Positions 1 through 7,485 of a DNA stretch of 30,675 nt are shown in pieces. Origin of the DNA: an uncultured Clostridia bacterium (GTDB lineage: Bacteria; Bacillota; Clostridia; Christensenellales; Borkfalkiaceae). Location of the stretch: NCBI GenBank assembly GCA_947630775.1, contig CANRIY010000005.1, positions 1-30,675 of the forward strand, written 5' to 3'. The translations under genes and the position numbers were made by a program. The notes beneath the pieces were generated by a model that saw only the letters and a list, made by a program, of their open reading frames with translations, did not search any database and was not told the DNA's origin. How positions within the stretch are numbered: position 1 is the first letter of the stretch; each line of letters starts with the position of its first letter.

Positions 1-1097
1 CCCACGGCGACAGGGAGTTCGGCTATATCGTCTCGAGGCTCCGCATGGACAACAAGGTCATCGTCGGCTATTATAAGGATGAGGAAGCCCTCAAAGAACT
101 TGCGTCGTGGTGCGTCGTTGCGGCGGGCTATGCCTTCTCCAAGACCGTGAAAGTCGCCCGTTTTTCAGACAATATGCGCGACGTCGCCGTCACCGAGGGC
201 GACAAGATCGACGCCCACATCAATCTCGGCTGGCAGGTCGATTACTATCCCATCGGCGACCTCGTGGACTATATCAACGAAGTGAACGAAGCGGAGGTCG
301 ACGCGCTCATGGCGGAGTATGCGAAGAAGTACACGATGGGCACCGACCGCATCTCCGTTGTCCGCGAACAGGCGAAATACGAGATCGCGATCGAAAAGCT
401 CTGCAAGGAAAAGGGCGGCTACATCGGCATTGTCGACCACTTCGGCGCTCTTCACGATATGAACCAGCTCCCCGGGCTCGCCATTCAGGATCTGCAATCC
501 AAGGGCTACGGCTTCGGCGCCGAGGGCGACTGGAAGATCGCGGCGCTCGGGGCGACCATGCAGTACATGGCAGGGCAGAAGGGCACAGGTCTCATGGAGG
601 ACTATACCTACGATTTGAAGGATGGGCTCTGCCTCGGCGCGCATATGCTCGAAGTCTCTCCCCAGTTCGCATCGACAAAACCCGAAATTCAGGTGCATCC
701 CTTGGGGATCGGCGGAAAGTCAGACCCCGCCCGTCTTGTGTTTGAGGGGATCGAAGCGCCCGAAGCCGTTGCCGTCTCCATGATCGATATGGGCGACAGA
801 ATGCGCCTCATCGTTCAAAAGATCTCCCTTGTGAAGTATCCCCATAAGATGCCCAACCTTCCCGTCGGCGGCCTGATGTGGAGATATCAGCCCAATTTCA
901 AGGACGGCATTGCGGCTTGGATCTATGCGGGCGGCGCACATCACACCGTCGTTTCTTCCGTCGTCACGGCGCAGCAGATGGTCGATCTCGGCAACATGTG
1001 GGGCGTGGAAGTCGTTCTCATCGACGAAAACACGAAGATCGAATCCTTCAAGGAAAAATTGATGTGGTCGGACGCCGTTTGGAAAACGAGAAGATGA
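1..1097 (+). CDS. araA: L-arabinose isomerase, C-terminal part (5' end outside window)
   Basis: Converts L-arabinose to L-ribulose in the cytoplasm, the first step of arabinose use. The reading frame is open from base 3 and begins HGDREFGYIV, before the first ATG at 45, so the true start lies upstream; about 364 residues are present out of a usual ~500. Numbering from the ATG at 45, the metal-binding residues are in place: Glu160 in GFGAEGDWK, Glu185 in GTGLMEDYTYDL, His200 in LGAHMLEV, and a histidine in GGAHHTV near residue 300. These match Glu306, Glu333, His350 and His450 of the E. coli enzyme by motif. A hairpin directly after the TGA suggests it ends its transcription unit. The identification is secure; the partners upstream cannot be seen. 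Confidence 0.96.
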   Translation, partial: HGDREFGYIVSRLRMDNKVIVGYYKDEEALKELASWCVVAAGYAFSKTVKVARFSDNMRDVAVTEGDKIDAHINLGWQVDYYPIGDLVDYINEVNEAEVDALMAEYAKKYTMGTDRISVVREQAKYEIAIEKLCKEKGGYIGIVDHFGALHDMNQLPGLAIQDLQSKGYGFGAEGDWKIAALGATMQYMAGQKGTGLMEDYTYDLKDGLCLGAHMLEVSPQFASTKPEIQVHPLGIGGKSDPARLVFEGIEAPEAVAVSMIDMGDRMRLIVQKISLVKYPHKMPNLPVGGLMWRYQPNFKDGIAAWIYAGGAHHTVVSSVVTAQQMVDLGNMWGVEVVLIDENTKIESFKEKLMWSDAVWKTRR

Positions 1098-1109
1098 TCA
1101 AAACATAGG

Positions 1110-1136
1110 GGGCGGCGGTTTTCGCCGCCCTATATT
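1110..1136 (+). terminator. Hairpin terminator after araA
   Basis: A perfect 8-bp GC stem (arms 1110-1117 and 1123-1130) with a GTTTT loop sits 12 bases after the araA stop. It is followed only by TATATTGT rather than a clean T run, so termination may be partial. Confidence 0.65.
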
Positions 1137-1170
1137 GTAATGCCACGCTTGCCTTCCCGAATTATGAAGC

Positions 1171-1208
1171 GCCCCCTCCCGAGGAGGGGGGTAGGGGGGT
1201 GGGCAACG
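1171..1208. repeat. Dispersed palindromic repeat, copy 1
   Basis: A 38-base intergenic element with a CCCCCTCC/GGAGGGGG inverted repeat followed by a G-rich tail ending GGGCAACG. A copy differing at one base (37 of 38 identical) lies at 30190-30227, same orientation. It is non-coding and looks like a small REP-type element. Confidence 0.8.
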
Positions 1209-1262
1209 TTTTCATTCTCTCTCCTTAGGTGGAGAGGGAGTGCCGCGGGCGGACGAATCTTG

Positions 1263-1306
1263 CCTTCCCCCTCCTTGGGGGAGGGGGAAGGTGCCCCGTA
1301 AGGGGC
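1263..1306. repeat. Two adjacent GC-rich hairpins upstream of the alpha-galactosidase gene
   Basis: Bases 1263-1291 form a 12-bp inverted repeat (CCTTCCCCCTCC / GGGAGGGGGAAGG) and 1293-1306 a second one (GCCCC / GGGGC). They resemble the repeats at 29.8-30.2 kb in style. They end only about 20 bases before the start codon at 1325, so they would lie in the leader of that transcript. Confidence 0.65.
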
Positions 1307-1324
1307 GGAAGGGGGAAGGTTACC

Positions 1325-3382
1325 ATGTTCTTAAAAAAATATATCTTCGGCGATACCGCCGTATCTTATGTGGAAACTCCCGTTGAGGGGCATGAAAACA
1401 GGACGGTCATCGGGCTCGCCGTCTATCCGAAGGACGCGGAGATCGAGCCCGAAAAACTCTGTTGCGACAGCTTGGTGCAGGTCGCTTTCACGGGGGACGA
1501 GGCGCTCATCGACTATACCCTCGGCGTTACGATGCGCAACAGGACCTCCACTCTTCTCCATGTCGAACGTCAGATGCGGGAGGGGGATACCGTCACGACC
1601 GTTCTGTCGGACGGGAACGGAAATACCTATACCCATGCCTTGGAGTATAGCCCCAAAACGGGCGTTTTTACCACCCATGTCCGCTATACCAACCATTCGG
1701 ACATGGTACGCACGCTCGAAATGCTCTCGAGCTTTTCTCTGAGCGGCATCTCCTCGGTTGCGGGCGGCTGTAAAAACACGATGGGCCTGACGCTTACCCG
1801 TATGACGAGCGCGTGGTCGCGTGAATGCAGACTGAAAACGGAATCTTTTTCCGCCCTCGGGTTCGATATGAGCTGGGCGCGTTACGGCGTAAAGGTCGAA
1901 AAATTCGGACAGGTCGGCTCCATGCCTAACCGCGGCTACTATCCCTTTGCGGCGGTCGGGGACAATACGTTCTGCCTCGGCGTGCAGATCGAAGCGCCCT
2001 ATTCTTGGCAGATCGAACTGTATGAGGAAAAGGAGACGTGCGCGCTTTCGGGCGGGCTCGGGGACTTCGAATCGGCGCACTGGCGCAAGGAAATCCTTCC
2101 CGGCGAGAGCTTTACGACGGATAAGGCCTTTTTCACATTGCAGAAGGATCTGAATACTGTCTGCAATGCGCTCGTGCACGAGCAGGACAGGCGCCTTTCC
2201 GTTCCCCAAAGTGAGGAAGAGATGCCCGTCATGTATAACGAGTACTGCGCGACGTGGGGGAATCCCACCGAGGAGCTCATGCTCAAAATGATCGACGCGC
2301 TTGCGCCCTTCCCTCAGATCAAATATTTCGTCATCGACAGCGGCTGGTATAAGCCCGAGGACAAGGGCTGGTGCAACGCGATCGGCGACTGGAACATCAA
2401 CCGCACCATTTTTCCCGACCTTTCTCTGATTTCGAAGAGGGCGAAAGAGCGCGGCATGAAGGCGGGCATCTGGTATGAGTTCGAGATCGCAGGCAGGGAC
2501 AGCGAGACATTTCATCAAAAAGACATGCTCCTGCATCGGGACGGATCCCTTCTCACGAGCAAGAATCGGCGGTTCCTCGATCTGAGGACGGAAGAGGCGG
2601 AGTCCTTCCTGCAAGAAAAACTCCTGCGGCAGCTCAGGGAGAACGGGTTCGGCTATATCAAAATCGATTATAACGACAACATCGGCGTCGGCTGTGACAG
2701 CGAGGACGGCGCCGCACTCGGCGAGGGCGGCAGGCAGGTGACGGAAGCGAGCCTCGAATGGCTCACAAAGCTCAAAGACGGGATCGAAGGCCTTGTCATC
2801 GAGAATTGCTCTTCGGGCGGGAGCCGTATCGAGCCCAAGCGCATGAATCTGGTCTCCATGTGCTCTTTTTCGGACGCCCACGAGTGCGCTGAGATTCCCC
2901 TCGTTGCGGCGAACGTTTCCCGCGTGATCCCCGCCCGCCAGTCCCAGATCTGGGCAGTCTTGCGGGAAAACGAGCCCGACGCGCGCACGATTTATTCCCT
3001 CTGCGCCGCCATGATGGGCAGGATCTGCCTCTCGGGAGACATTCTGAAGCTCTCTGCGGACAAGATCGCGCTCATCCAAAGGGGGCTTGCCTTCTACGAA
3101 GCCGTCAAGGAGATCGTGCGGCGGGGGGACATCCTTCTCATCGACAATTCCGTCGAATACTACCGCGATCCCAAGGGGCGGCAGATCTATATCAAGGAAT
3201 GGCGCGGGCAAAAGCTCGTGATCGTACATTTCCTCGACGACGAAAGCGTTGTCGGGCTCGACATGAAGGGGTATACGCTCATAAAGCAGTATACCGACCT
3301 CGAATTTACGGCGGGAGAGACGCTTGAGATCCATGGCGAAAAATTCCATGCGGGCGCCTTCCTGCTTCAAAAGGAGATTTGA
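1325..3382 (+). CDS. Alpha-galactosidase, glycoside hydrolase family 36
   Basis: Hydrolyses terminal alpha-1,6-galactose from raffinose-type oligosaccharides or galactomannan fragments. The frame is open further upstream, but ATG 1325 is chosen: it has GGGGGAAGG five bases before it, and the upstream extension is repeat-encoded. This gives 685 residues, typical for GH36. Visible family signatures are YFVIDSGWY (near residue 337), the nucleophile aspartate in IKIDYNDNIG (Asp448), ENCSSGGSRIE (near 494) and the acid/base aspartate in SFSDAHE (Asp517). There is no signal peptide, so the substrate must be imported. The next gene starts one base after the stop and encodes a UDP-sugar pyrophosphorylase, which suggests a shared galactose route. 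The exact substrate is not determined by the sequence. Confidence 0.92.
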   Translation: MFLKKYIFGDTAVSYVETPVEGHENRTVIGLAVYPKDAEIEPEKLCCDSLVQVAFTGDEALIDYTLGVTMRNRTSTLLHVERQMREGDTVTTVLSDGNGNTYTHALEYSPKTGVFTTHVRYTNHSDMVRTLEMLSSFSLSGISSVAGGCKNTMGLTLTRMTSAWSRECRLKTESFSALGFDMSWARYGVKVEKFGQVGSMPNRGYYPFAAVGDNTFCLGVQIEAPYSWQIELYEEKETCALSGGLGDFESAHWRKEILPGESFTTDKAFFTLQKDLNTVCNALVHEQDRRLSVPQSEEEMPVMYNEYCATWGNPTEELMLKMIDALAPFPQIKYFVIDSGWYKPEDKGWCNAIGDWNINRTIFPDLSLISKRAKERGMKAGIWYEFEIAGRDSETFHQKDMLLHRDGSLLTSKNRRFLDLRTEEAESFLQEKLLRQLRENGFGYIKIDYNDNIGVGCDSEDGAALGEGGRQVTEASLEWLTKLKDGIEGLVIENCSSGGSRIEPKRMNLVSMCSFSDAHECAEIPLVAANVSRVIPARQSQIWAVLRENEPDARTIYSLCAAMMGRICLSGDILKLSADKIALIQRGLAFYEAVKEIVRRGDILLIDNSVEYYRDPKGRQIYIKEWRGQKLVIVHFLDDESVVGLDMKGYTLIKQYTDLEFTAGETLEIHGEKFHAGAFLLQKEI

Positions 3383-3383
3383 C

Positions 3384-4598
3384 ATGAAAGAACTCAACAG
3401 TTTGCTCTCCGAACGGGGGCAGACGCACATTCTGCGCGGCTTCGATGCGCTGACCATCGACGCCCAGCGGAAATTCATCAAGGAGATCGAAAATATCGAC
3501 TGGGACACGGTCGATCTTTGGAAACATCCCGAGGATCTGAGCGGAAAGGGGAAGGTCGAGCCCATTGCGGGGCTTTCCCTCAAAGAGATCGAACATCAGC
3601 GGGAAGAATACCTTGCGGTCGGCGCGGAGGCGATCCGCGCTCAAAAGGTCGCCTGTGTGCTCCTCGCGGGCGGACAGGGCACGCGGCTCGGGTCGGATGC
3701 TCCCAAGGGGGCGTACGACATCGGCGTCACCCGTCCGCTGTATATCTTTGAAATGCAGATCAGAAATCTTCTTTCCGTCTGCAAGGCCTGCGGGGCAGCG
3801 GTCCCGCTCTTCATCATGACGAGCGACAAAAACGACGCCGCGACCCGTGCCTTTTTGAAGGAACATGCCTATTTCGGCTATCCCGAGGAATACATCCGCT
3901 TTTTCGAACAGGAAATGGCGCCGAGCGTGGATCTTACGGGCAAACTTCTCCTCGAAGCCGAGGGCGCGCTTGCGCTTTCGCCCAACGGCAACGGCGGCTG
4001 GTACTCTTCTTTGAAACGCGCCGCCGCGGATCGGGATTTTCCCGCGATCGAATGGTATAACGTCTACGGCGTCGACAATGTGTTGCAGAGGAGCGCGGAT
4101 CCCGTGTTTGTGGGCGCGACGATCAAGAGCGGCATGATGAGCGGGGCGAAGGTCGTCAGAAAGACGGACCCGCACGAGAGAGTGGGCGTTCTGTGCCTCG
4201 AAGATTCCAAGCCGTCCGTCATCGAATATTATGAACTCACCGAAGAGATGGCGCAGCAAAAGGGCGCGGACGGAAATTTGGCCTACTCCTTCGGCGTCAT
4301 CCTCAATTACCTTCTCTCCGCCAAAAAACTCGAGGAGATCGCAAAGGCGCGGATCCCCGTGCACGTCGTCAAGAAAAAAATTCCTTATCTTGATGAAGCG
4401 GGCGTTCTCGTCAAGCCCGAAAAGGAAAACGGCTATAAATTCGAGACGCTCATCCTCGATATGATCCGTCTCATGGGAAGTTGCCTGCCCTTCGAGGTAG
4501 CGCGGGAGAAGGAATTTGCGCCCATCAAAAATAAAGAGGGTACGGACAGCGTGGAGACCGCGAGAGCGCTCCTTCAAAAGAACGGGGTGGCGCTGTGA
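3384..4598 (+). CDS. UDPGP-family UDP-sugar pyrophosphorylase (uridylyltransferase)
   Basis: Makes a UDP-sugar from UTP and a sugar 1-phosphate. ATG 3384 follows AAGGAGA at 3370-3376 and lies one base after the alpha-galactosidase stop, giving 404 residues. The nucleotide-binding loop LLAGGQGTRLGSDAPKG (about residues 93-110) and the late motif KPEKENGYKFETLILD (about 344-360) are those of the eukaryote-like UDP-GlcNAc/UDP-Gal pyrophosphorylase group, not of the bacterial GalU type. It is translationally coupled on both sides: its TGA overlaps the GTG of the next gene. Context suggests galactose- or GalNAc-1-phosphate as substrate, bypassing the GalT exchange step. That is inference; UDP-GlcNAc synthesis is the main alternative. 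Confidence 0.85.
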   Translation: MKELNSLLSERGQTHILRGFDALTIDAQRKFIKEIENIDWDTVDLWKHPEDLSGKGKVEPIAGLSLKEIEHQREEYLAVGAEAIRAQKVACVLLAGGQGTRLGSDAPKGAYDIGVTRPLYIFEMQIRNLLSVCKACGAAVPLFIMTSDKNDAATRAFLKEHAYFGYPEEYIRFFEQEMAPSVDLTGKLLLEAEGALALSPNGNGGWYSSLKRAAADRDFPAIEWYNVYGVDNVLQRSADPVFVGATIKSGMMSGAKVVRKTDPHERVGVLCLEDSKPSVIEYYELTEEMAQQKGADGNLAYSFGVILNYLLSAKKLEEIAKARIPVHVVKKKIPYLDEAGVLVKPEKENGYKFETLILDMIRLMGSCLPFEVAREKEFAPIKNKEGTDSVETARALLQKNGVAL

Positions 4599-4939
4599 CG
4601 GAACTAAGCGAAACACATAAGCAATTCATCTCGGCGCTCTTTGCGCTCAACAAGACGATGGAAGAGCTGTTTGCGAGCGGGAACGTTGCGCTCTTTACCG
4701 AGATGAACGCGGAGATCAAAGAGCTTCACCGTTTGCAGAGCGGGAGCGAGGATCCCGTGATGAAGGCGCTCGACATCGAATGCGGCGTCATCTACGGAAA
4801 TTTCAATATGATCGTCGCGGTACTCCGCACGACGGAGGACGGCACGATCGATGCGGGCGCGCAGTCCGCCCTCAATAAGTTTTTGCACAACATCGACGAG
4901 GCTGTGGTAAACATCGCTTCCGCGTTGGGCGTTGTATAA
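4595..4939 (+). CDS. Small helical protein of unknown function
   Basis: 114 residues, not recognised. The start is GTG at 4595, overlapping the TGA of the pyrophosphorylase gene (GTGA), so it is probably translated by reinitiation. The sequence is acidic, has no membrane segment or signal, and looks mostly alpha-helical with heptad-like stretches (for example NKTMEELFASGNVALFTEM). It belongs to the alpha-galactosidase/pyrophosphorylase operon by spacing and ends just before a promoter-like palindrome. A regulatory or scaffold role is possible but nothing in the sequence shows it. Confidence 0.75.
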   Translation: MTELSETHKQFISALFALNKTMEELFASGNVALFTEMNAEIKELHRLQSGSEDPVMKALDIECGVIYGNFNMIVAVLRTTEDGTIDAGAQSALNKFLHNIDEAVVNIASALGVV

Positions 4940-4960
4940 ATATAACATACGTTATATAAC
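4932..4960 (+). promoter_or_regulatory. Promoter with overlapping palindrome before the metallo-hydrolase operon
   Basis: TTGTAT (4932-4937) and TATAAC (4955-4960) are spaced by 17 bases, a reasonable sigma-A promoter. Around the -10, TATAACAT occurs twice (4941-4948 and 4955-4962), and GTTATATAAC at 4951-4960 is a perfect 10-bp palindrome. The first copy also pairs with GTTATA at 4951. Such symmetry over a -10 suggests a repressor site. The expected leader to the ATG at 5014 is about 45 bases. Confidence 0.5.
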
Positions 4961-5013
4961 ATTTGTCATTTTATGATCCGTCGGATCGGATCGAAAGGCG
5001 TAAAAGGAGAATT

Positions 5014-5682
5014 ATGGCGTCGAGAAAACAAAAAAAGGTTGCCGCGGAGGCGGAAAAAACGCTCAAAAAACACCCGAAAATTTTGATCGCGGTCATTGCT
5101 TTCGTGCTCATTCTGGCGATCGCCGCGGGGGCGTATTGGTACTTCTTCATCTACAAAAAAGATGATTCCGAAAAGAACCTCGGCGGGACGGGGGACATCG
5201 TTTCGGGAGATCTTTCCATTCATTTTTTGGAGCTTGGGAATAAGTACGCGGGCGACTGCACGCTCATCAAGGCAGGGAACACCGAGGTGCTCATCGACGC
5301 GGGTTCGCGGCAGAATTCCGCTGCGGCAATCGTGCCTTACATACAACAATATTGTACGGACGGCGTGCTCGAATACGTCATTGCGACCCATGCGCATCAG
5401 GATCACATCGCGGCATTTGTCGGGACGACGTCGGCAAAGGGCGTCTTTGATAGCTTCGAATGCGGCACGATCATCGATTTCCCCCGCACAAACCAATCCG
5501 AAACGACGAATTCGGGCGGGCGGTCCCTCTATGGGAAGTATGTGGACGCCCTGAATGCCGAAGTCGAAGCGGGCGCAAAACACTACACGGCACTCGAATG
5601 TGTCAACGGGGAAAACGGCGCAAAGAAGAGTTATGCCCTCGGCGAAGGCATCGAAATGACCATTCTCTACCGACGAGAATAA
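5014..5682 (+). CDS. Membrane-tethered ComEC-like metallo-beta-lactamase-fold hydrolase, N-terminal part (frameshifted)
   Basis: ATG 5014 is chosen because AAAAGGAGA (5002-5010) stands directly before it. A lysine-rich head is followed by one membrane helix (about residues 23-46, ILIAVIAFVLILAIAAGAYW), so the catalytic domain would sit outside the cell. The domain opens with IHFLELGNKYAGDCTLIKAG and carries the metal-binding motif THAHQDH near residue 125, as in the beta-lactamase domain of ComEC/Rec2 and related secreted hydrolases. The frame stops early after MTILYRRE. The expected continuation (DENNYSVCMLLTRG) is present at once in the +1 frame from base 5672, so the gene is broken by a single-base change near 5670-5671 or was misassembled. 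The substrate is unknown; a phosphodiester or nucleic acid is plausible for this group. Confidence 0.85.
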   Translation: MASRKQKKVAAEAEKTLKKHPKILIAVIAFVLILAIAAGAYWYFFIYKKDDSEKNLGGTGDIVSGDLSIHFLELGNKYAGDCTLIKAGNTEVLIDAGSRQNSAAAIVPYIQQYCTDGVLEYVIATHAHQDHIAAFVGTTSAKGVFDSFECGTIIDFPRTNQSETTNSGGRSLYGKYVDALNAEVEAGAKHYTALECVNGENGAKKSYALGEGIEMTILYRRE

Positions 5683-6175
5683 TTACTCCGTTTGCATGCT
5701 TTTGACGCGCGGAAACGACCGGTTTCTCTTCACGGGCGACCTCGAAAAGGAGGGGGAAGAGAGTCTCGCGGAGGAAAACGATCTTCCGCACTGCAAACTC
5801 TTCAAGGGCGGACATCACGGCAGCCGTACTTCGAGCAACGACGTCCTTCTCTCCGAAATCACCCCCGAAAACGTCTGTATCTGCTGCTGTGCTGGCTCGC
5901 CCGAATACTCGACGGATCCCGCTGCGATCTTCCCCACGCAGGAGATGATCGACCGCGTCGCAAGATACACGAAGAACATTTACGTCACTTCGCTCGCGAC
6001 GGACGTCGTCTACGAGCCAAAGGCGTCATGGGATTATACGTCGATGAACGGCAATATCGTCGTGACGGTTACCGCCGAAGGGCTCACCGTGACGGGGAGC
6101 AACAATTCGACGGTTTTGAAGGATACAGAGTGGTTCCGAGCGAACAGAACGTGGCCGTCCTACGGCGTTCAATAG
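5672..6175 (+). pseudogene. C-terminal part of the frameshifted metallo-beta-lactamase-fold hydrolase
   Basis: Continues the preceding gene in the +1 frame. The homologous frame begins about 5672 with DENNYSVC; the first ATG in it is 5696, which has no ribosome binding site, so independent expression is unlikely. It holds the rest of the active site: FTGDLEKEGEESL and FKGGHHGSRTSSN, the latter being the GHHGS motif typical of ComEC-type domains, followed by CAGSPEYSTDP. Joined to the first part it would give a protein of about 387 residues, normal for a tethered hydrolase. recX starts 16 bases downstream, in the same operon. Confidence 0.8.
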
Positions 6176-6191
6176 AAAAAAAGAGGCTACC

Positions 6192-6806
6192 ATGTCCGAG
6201 ATCACAGCCATAACGGCACAAAAAAAAGACAAGACCCGCTGCAACATCGAAGTTGACGGCAGGTTCTTTTGCGGGATGGAGCTCGTCACCGTCGTGCAAA
6301 ACCGCCTGAAGGTGGGGAGCGTCGTCACGGAGGAAGAACTTGCGGCGATGCAGCTTGAGAGCGAAAAGCAGACGGCGTTCGACAAGGCGCTCAGCTTCAT
6401 TTCCGCGTCGATGAAGACGGAGCGCGAGGTCGAAGAATATCTCGAAAAAAAGGGATATTTGAGCGAGGTTTGCGGACATGTCGTGGGCAAAATGCGCGAA
6501 TACGGCTTTTTGGACGACGCGGCTTACGCGCGCGCCTATGCGGAGAGCGCGGCAAAGAAGAAGGGGAGCCGCCTCATCGCCCTCGAGCTGAGGCGCAAGG
6601 GCATTTCGGAAGAGGTGATCGAAGAGACGCTTTCTGAGATTTCGGGGGAAGAGGACGCCGCCGCGGCCGTTCTGCAAAAGTACCTGCGCGGCAAGGACGT
6701 CACCGAAAAACAGGTTCTCCGCAAGGCGTATGCGCATCTCATTTCCAAGGGGTTCGACCACGACGCCGCCCGCCACGCGCTCGAGGGGCTGTATGATGAA
6801 GATTGA
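6192..6806 (+). CDS. recX: RecX-family regulatory protein
   Basis: RecX binds RecA filaments and limits recombinase activity. The product has 204 residues starting at ATG 6192, with AAGAGG a few bases upstream. The three-helix RecX repeats are visible: ALSFISASMKTEREVEEYLE, then VVGKMREYGFLDDAAYARAY, then SRLIALELRRKGISEEVIEE, and a last weaker unit ending HLISKGFDHDAARHALEGL. The N-terminal ~60 residues form the usual leader domain. recA is not adjacent in this window. The last codons overlap the start of the biotin-ligase gene, indicating one transcript. Confidence 0.92.
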   Translation: MSEITAITAQKKDKTRCNIEVDGRFFCGMELVTVVQNRLKVGSVVTEEELAAMQLESEKQTAFDKALSFISASMKTEREVEEYLEKKGYLSEVCGHVVGKMREYGFLDDAAYARAYAESAAKKKGSRLIALELRRKGISEEVIEETLSEISGEEDAAAAVLQKYLRGKDVTEKQVLRKAYAHLISKGFDHDAARHALEGLYDED

Positions 6807-7476
6807 GCGTCTGCCGTCCGTCCCTTCGACGAACGACTATATCCGGAAATACCTGCCCGCAAGGGAAAACATCGCTCTGTTTGCGGACGTCCAGACGGCG
6901 GGAAAGGGCACCAAGGGACGCAGTTTCCTTTCGGACATGGGTGGGGTGTATCTGTCCATTTTGGTTTTTTATGAGGACATGGCGCCCGCAAACGCCTTCC
7001 GCATCATGGCGCACGCCGCCGTCTCGGTTTGCAGGACGCTCGAGGGTTGCGGCATTTCGCCCGAGATCAAGTGGCCGAACGACGTGCGCGTCTCGGGCAA
7101 AAAGATCGCGGGGATCCTCATCGAAAACGGCCTGCGGGAGGGGAAGATCGACCACAGCGTGATCGGGATCGGGCTGAATGTGAAAAACGACGTCTCCGCG
7201 CTCGGCGGGATCGCCGTCAACATGGAGTCGCTGCTTCACGATCCGCCCTCCGCCGAAGAGGTCGGAAAAGCTCTCCTCGAAAACTTCCGCCGTCCCTCCG
7301 CGTTCGGGGAATATCTCTCCCACGCGCATTTTTTGGGGAATCGGATCCGCGTCAGAGAGGGAGAAGAGGAATATTTTGCGACCGCGCGGCGCATTCTTCC
7401 CGACGGGCGGCTGGAGATCGACCGCGGCGGAAAAGTTTTCGCCCTCTCGAGCGCGGAGATCACGATCGGAAATTGA
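6796..7476 (+). CDS. birA: Biotin-[acetyl-CoA-carboxylase] ligase, monofunctional
   Basis: Activates biotin with ATP and attaches it to a lysine of biotin-carrier proteins. The start is ATG 6796 (GAGGGG seven bases before); an ATG directly in front at 6793 is equally in frame. Either overlaps the end of recX. The 226-residue product shows STNDY (residues 11-15), the biotinyl-AMP loop AGKGTKGRSF (35-44), KWPNDV (92-97) and KKIAGILIE (102-110). It lacks the N-terminal helix-turn-helix of E. coli BirA, so it should be a ligase only and not a repressor. The small C-terminal domain is present but short. No biotin genes lie in the window. Confidence 0.93.
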   Translation: MKIERLPSVPSTNDYIRKYLPARENIALFADVQTAGKGTKGRSFLSDMGGVYLSILVFYEDMAPANAFRIMAHAAVSVCRTLEGCGISPEIKWPNDVRVSGKKIAGILIENGLREGKIDHSVIGIGLNVKNDVSALGGIAVNMESLLHDPPSAEEVGKALLENFRRPSAFGEYLSHAHFLGNRIRVREGEEEYFATARRILPDGRLEIDRGGKVFALSSAEITIGN

Positions 7477-7485
7477 GGAAACGCA

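Noticed and set aside
1331..3583. 750-residue minus-strand open frame opposite the alpha-galactosidase
   Set aside because: The sense frame carries all GH36 motifs; the antisense frame is the codon-aligned shadow.
5655..5700. Programmed ribosomal frameshift in the hydrolase
   Set aside because: No slippery heptamer, downstream pseudoknot or internal Shine-Dalgarno is apparent at the junction; mutation or error is simpler.
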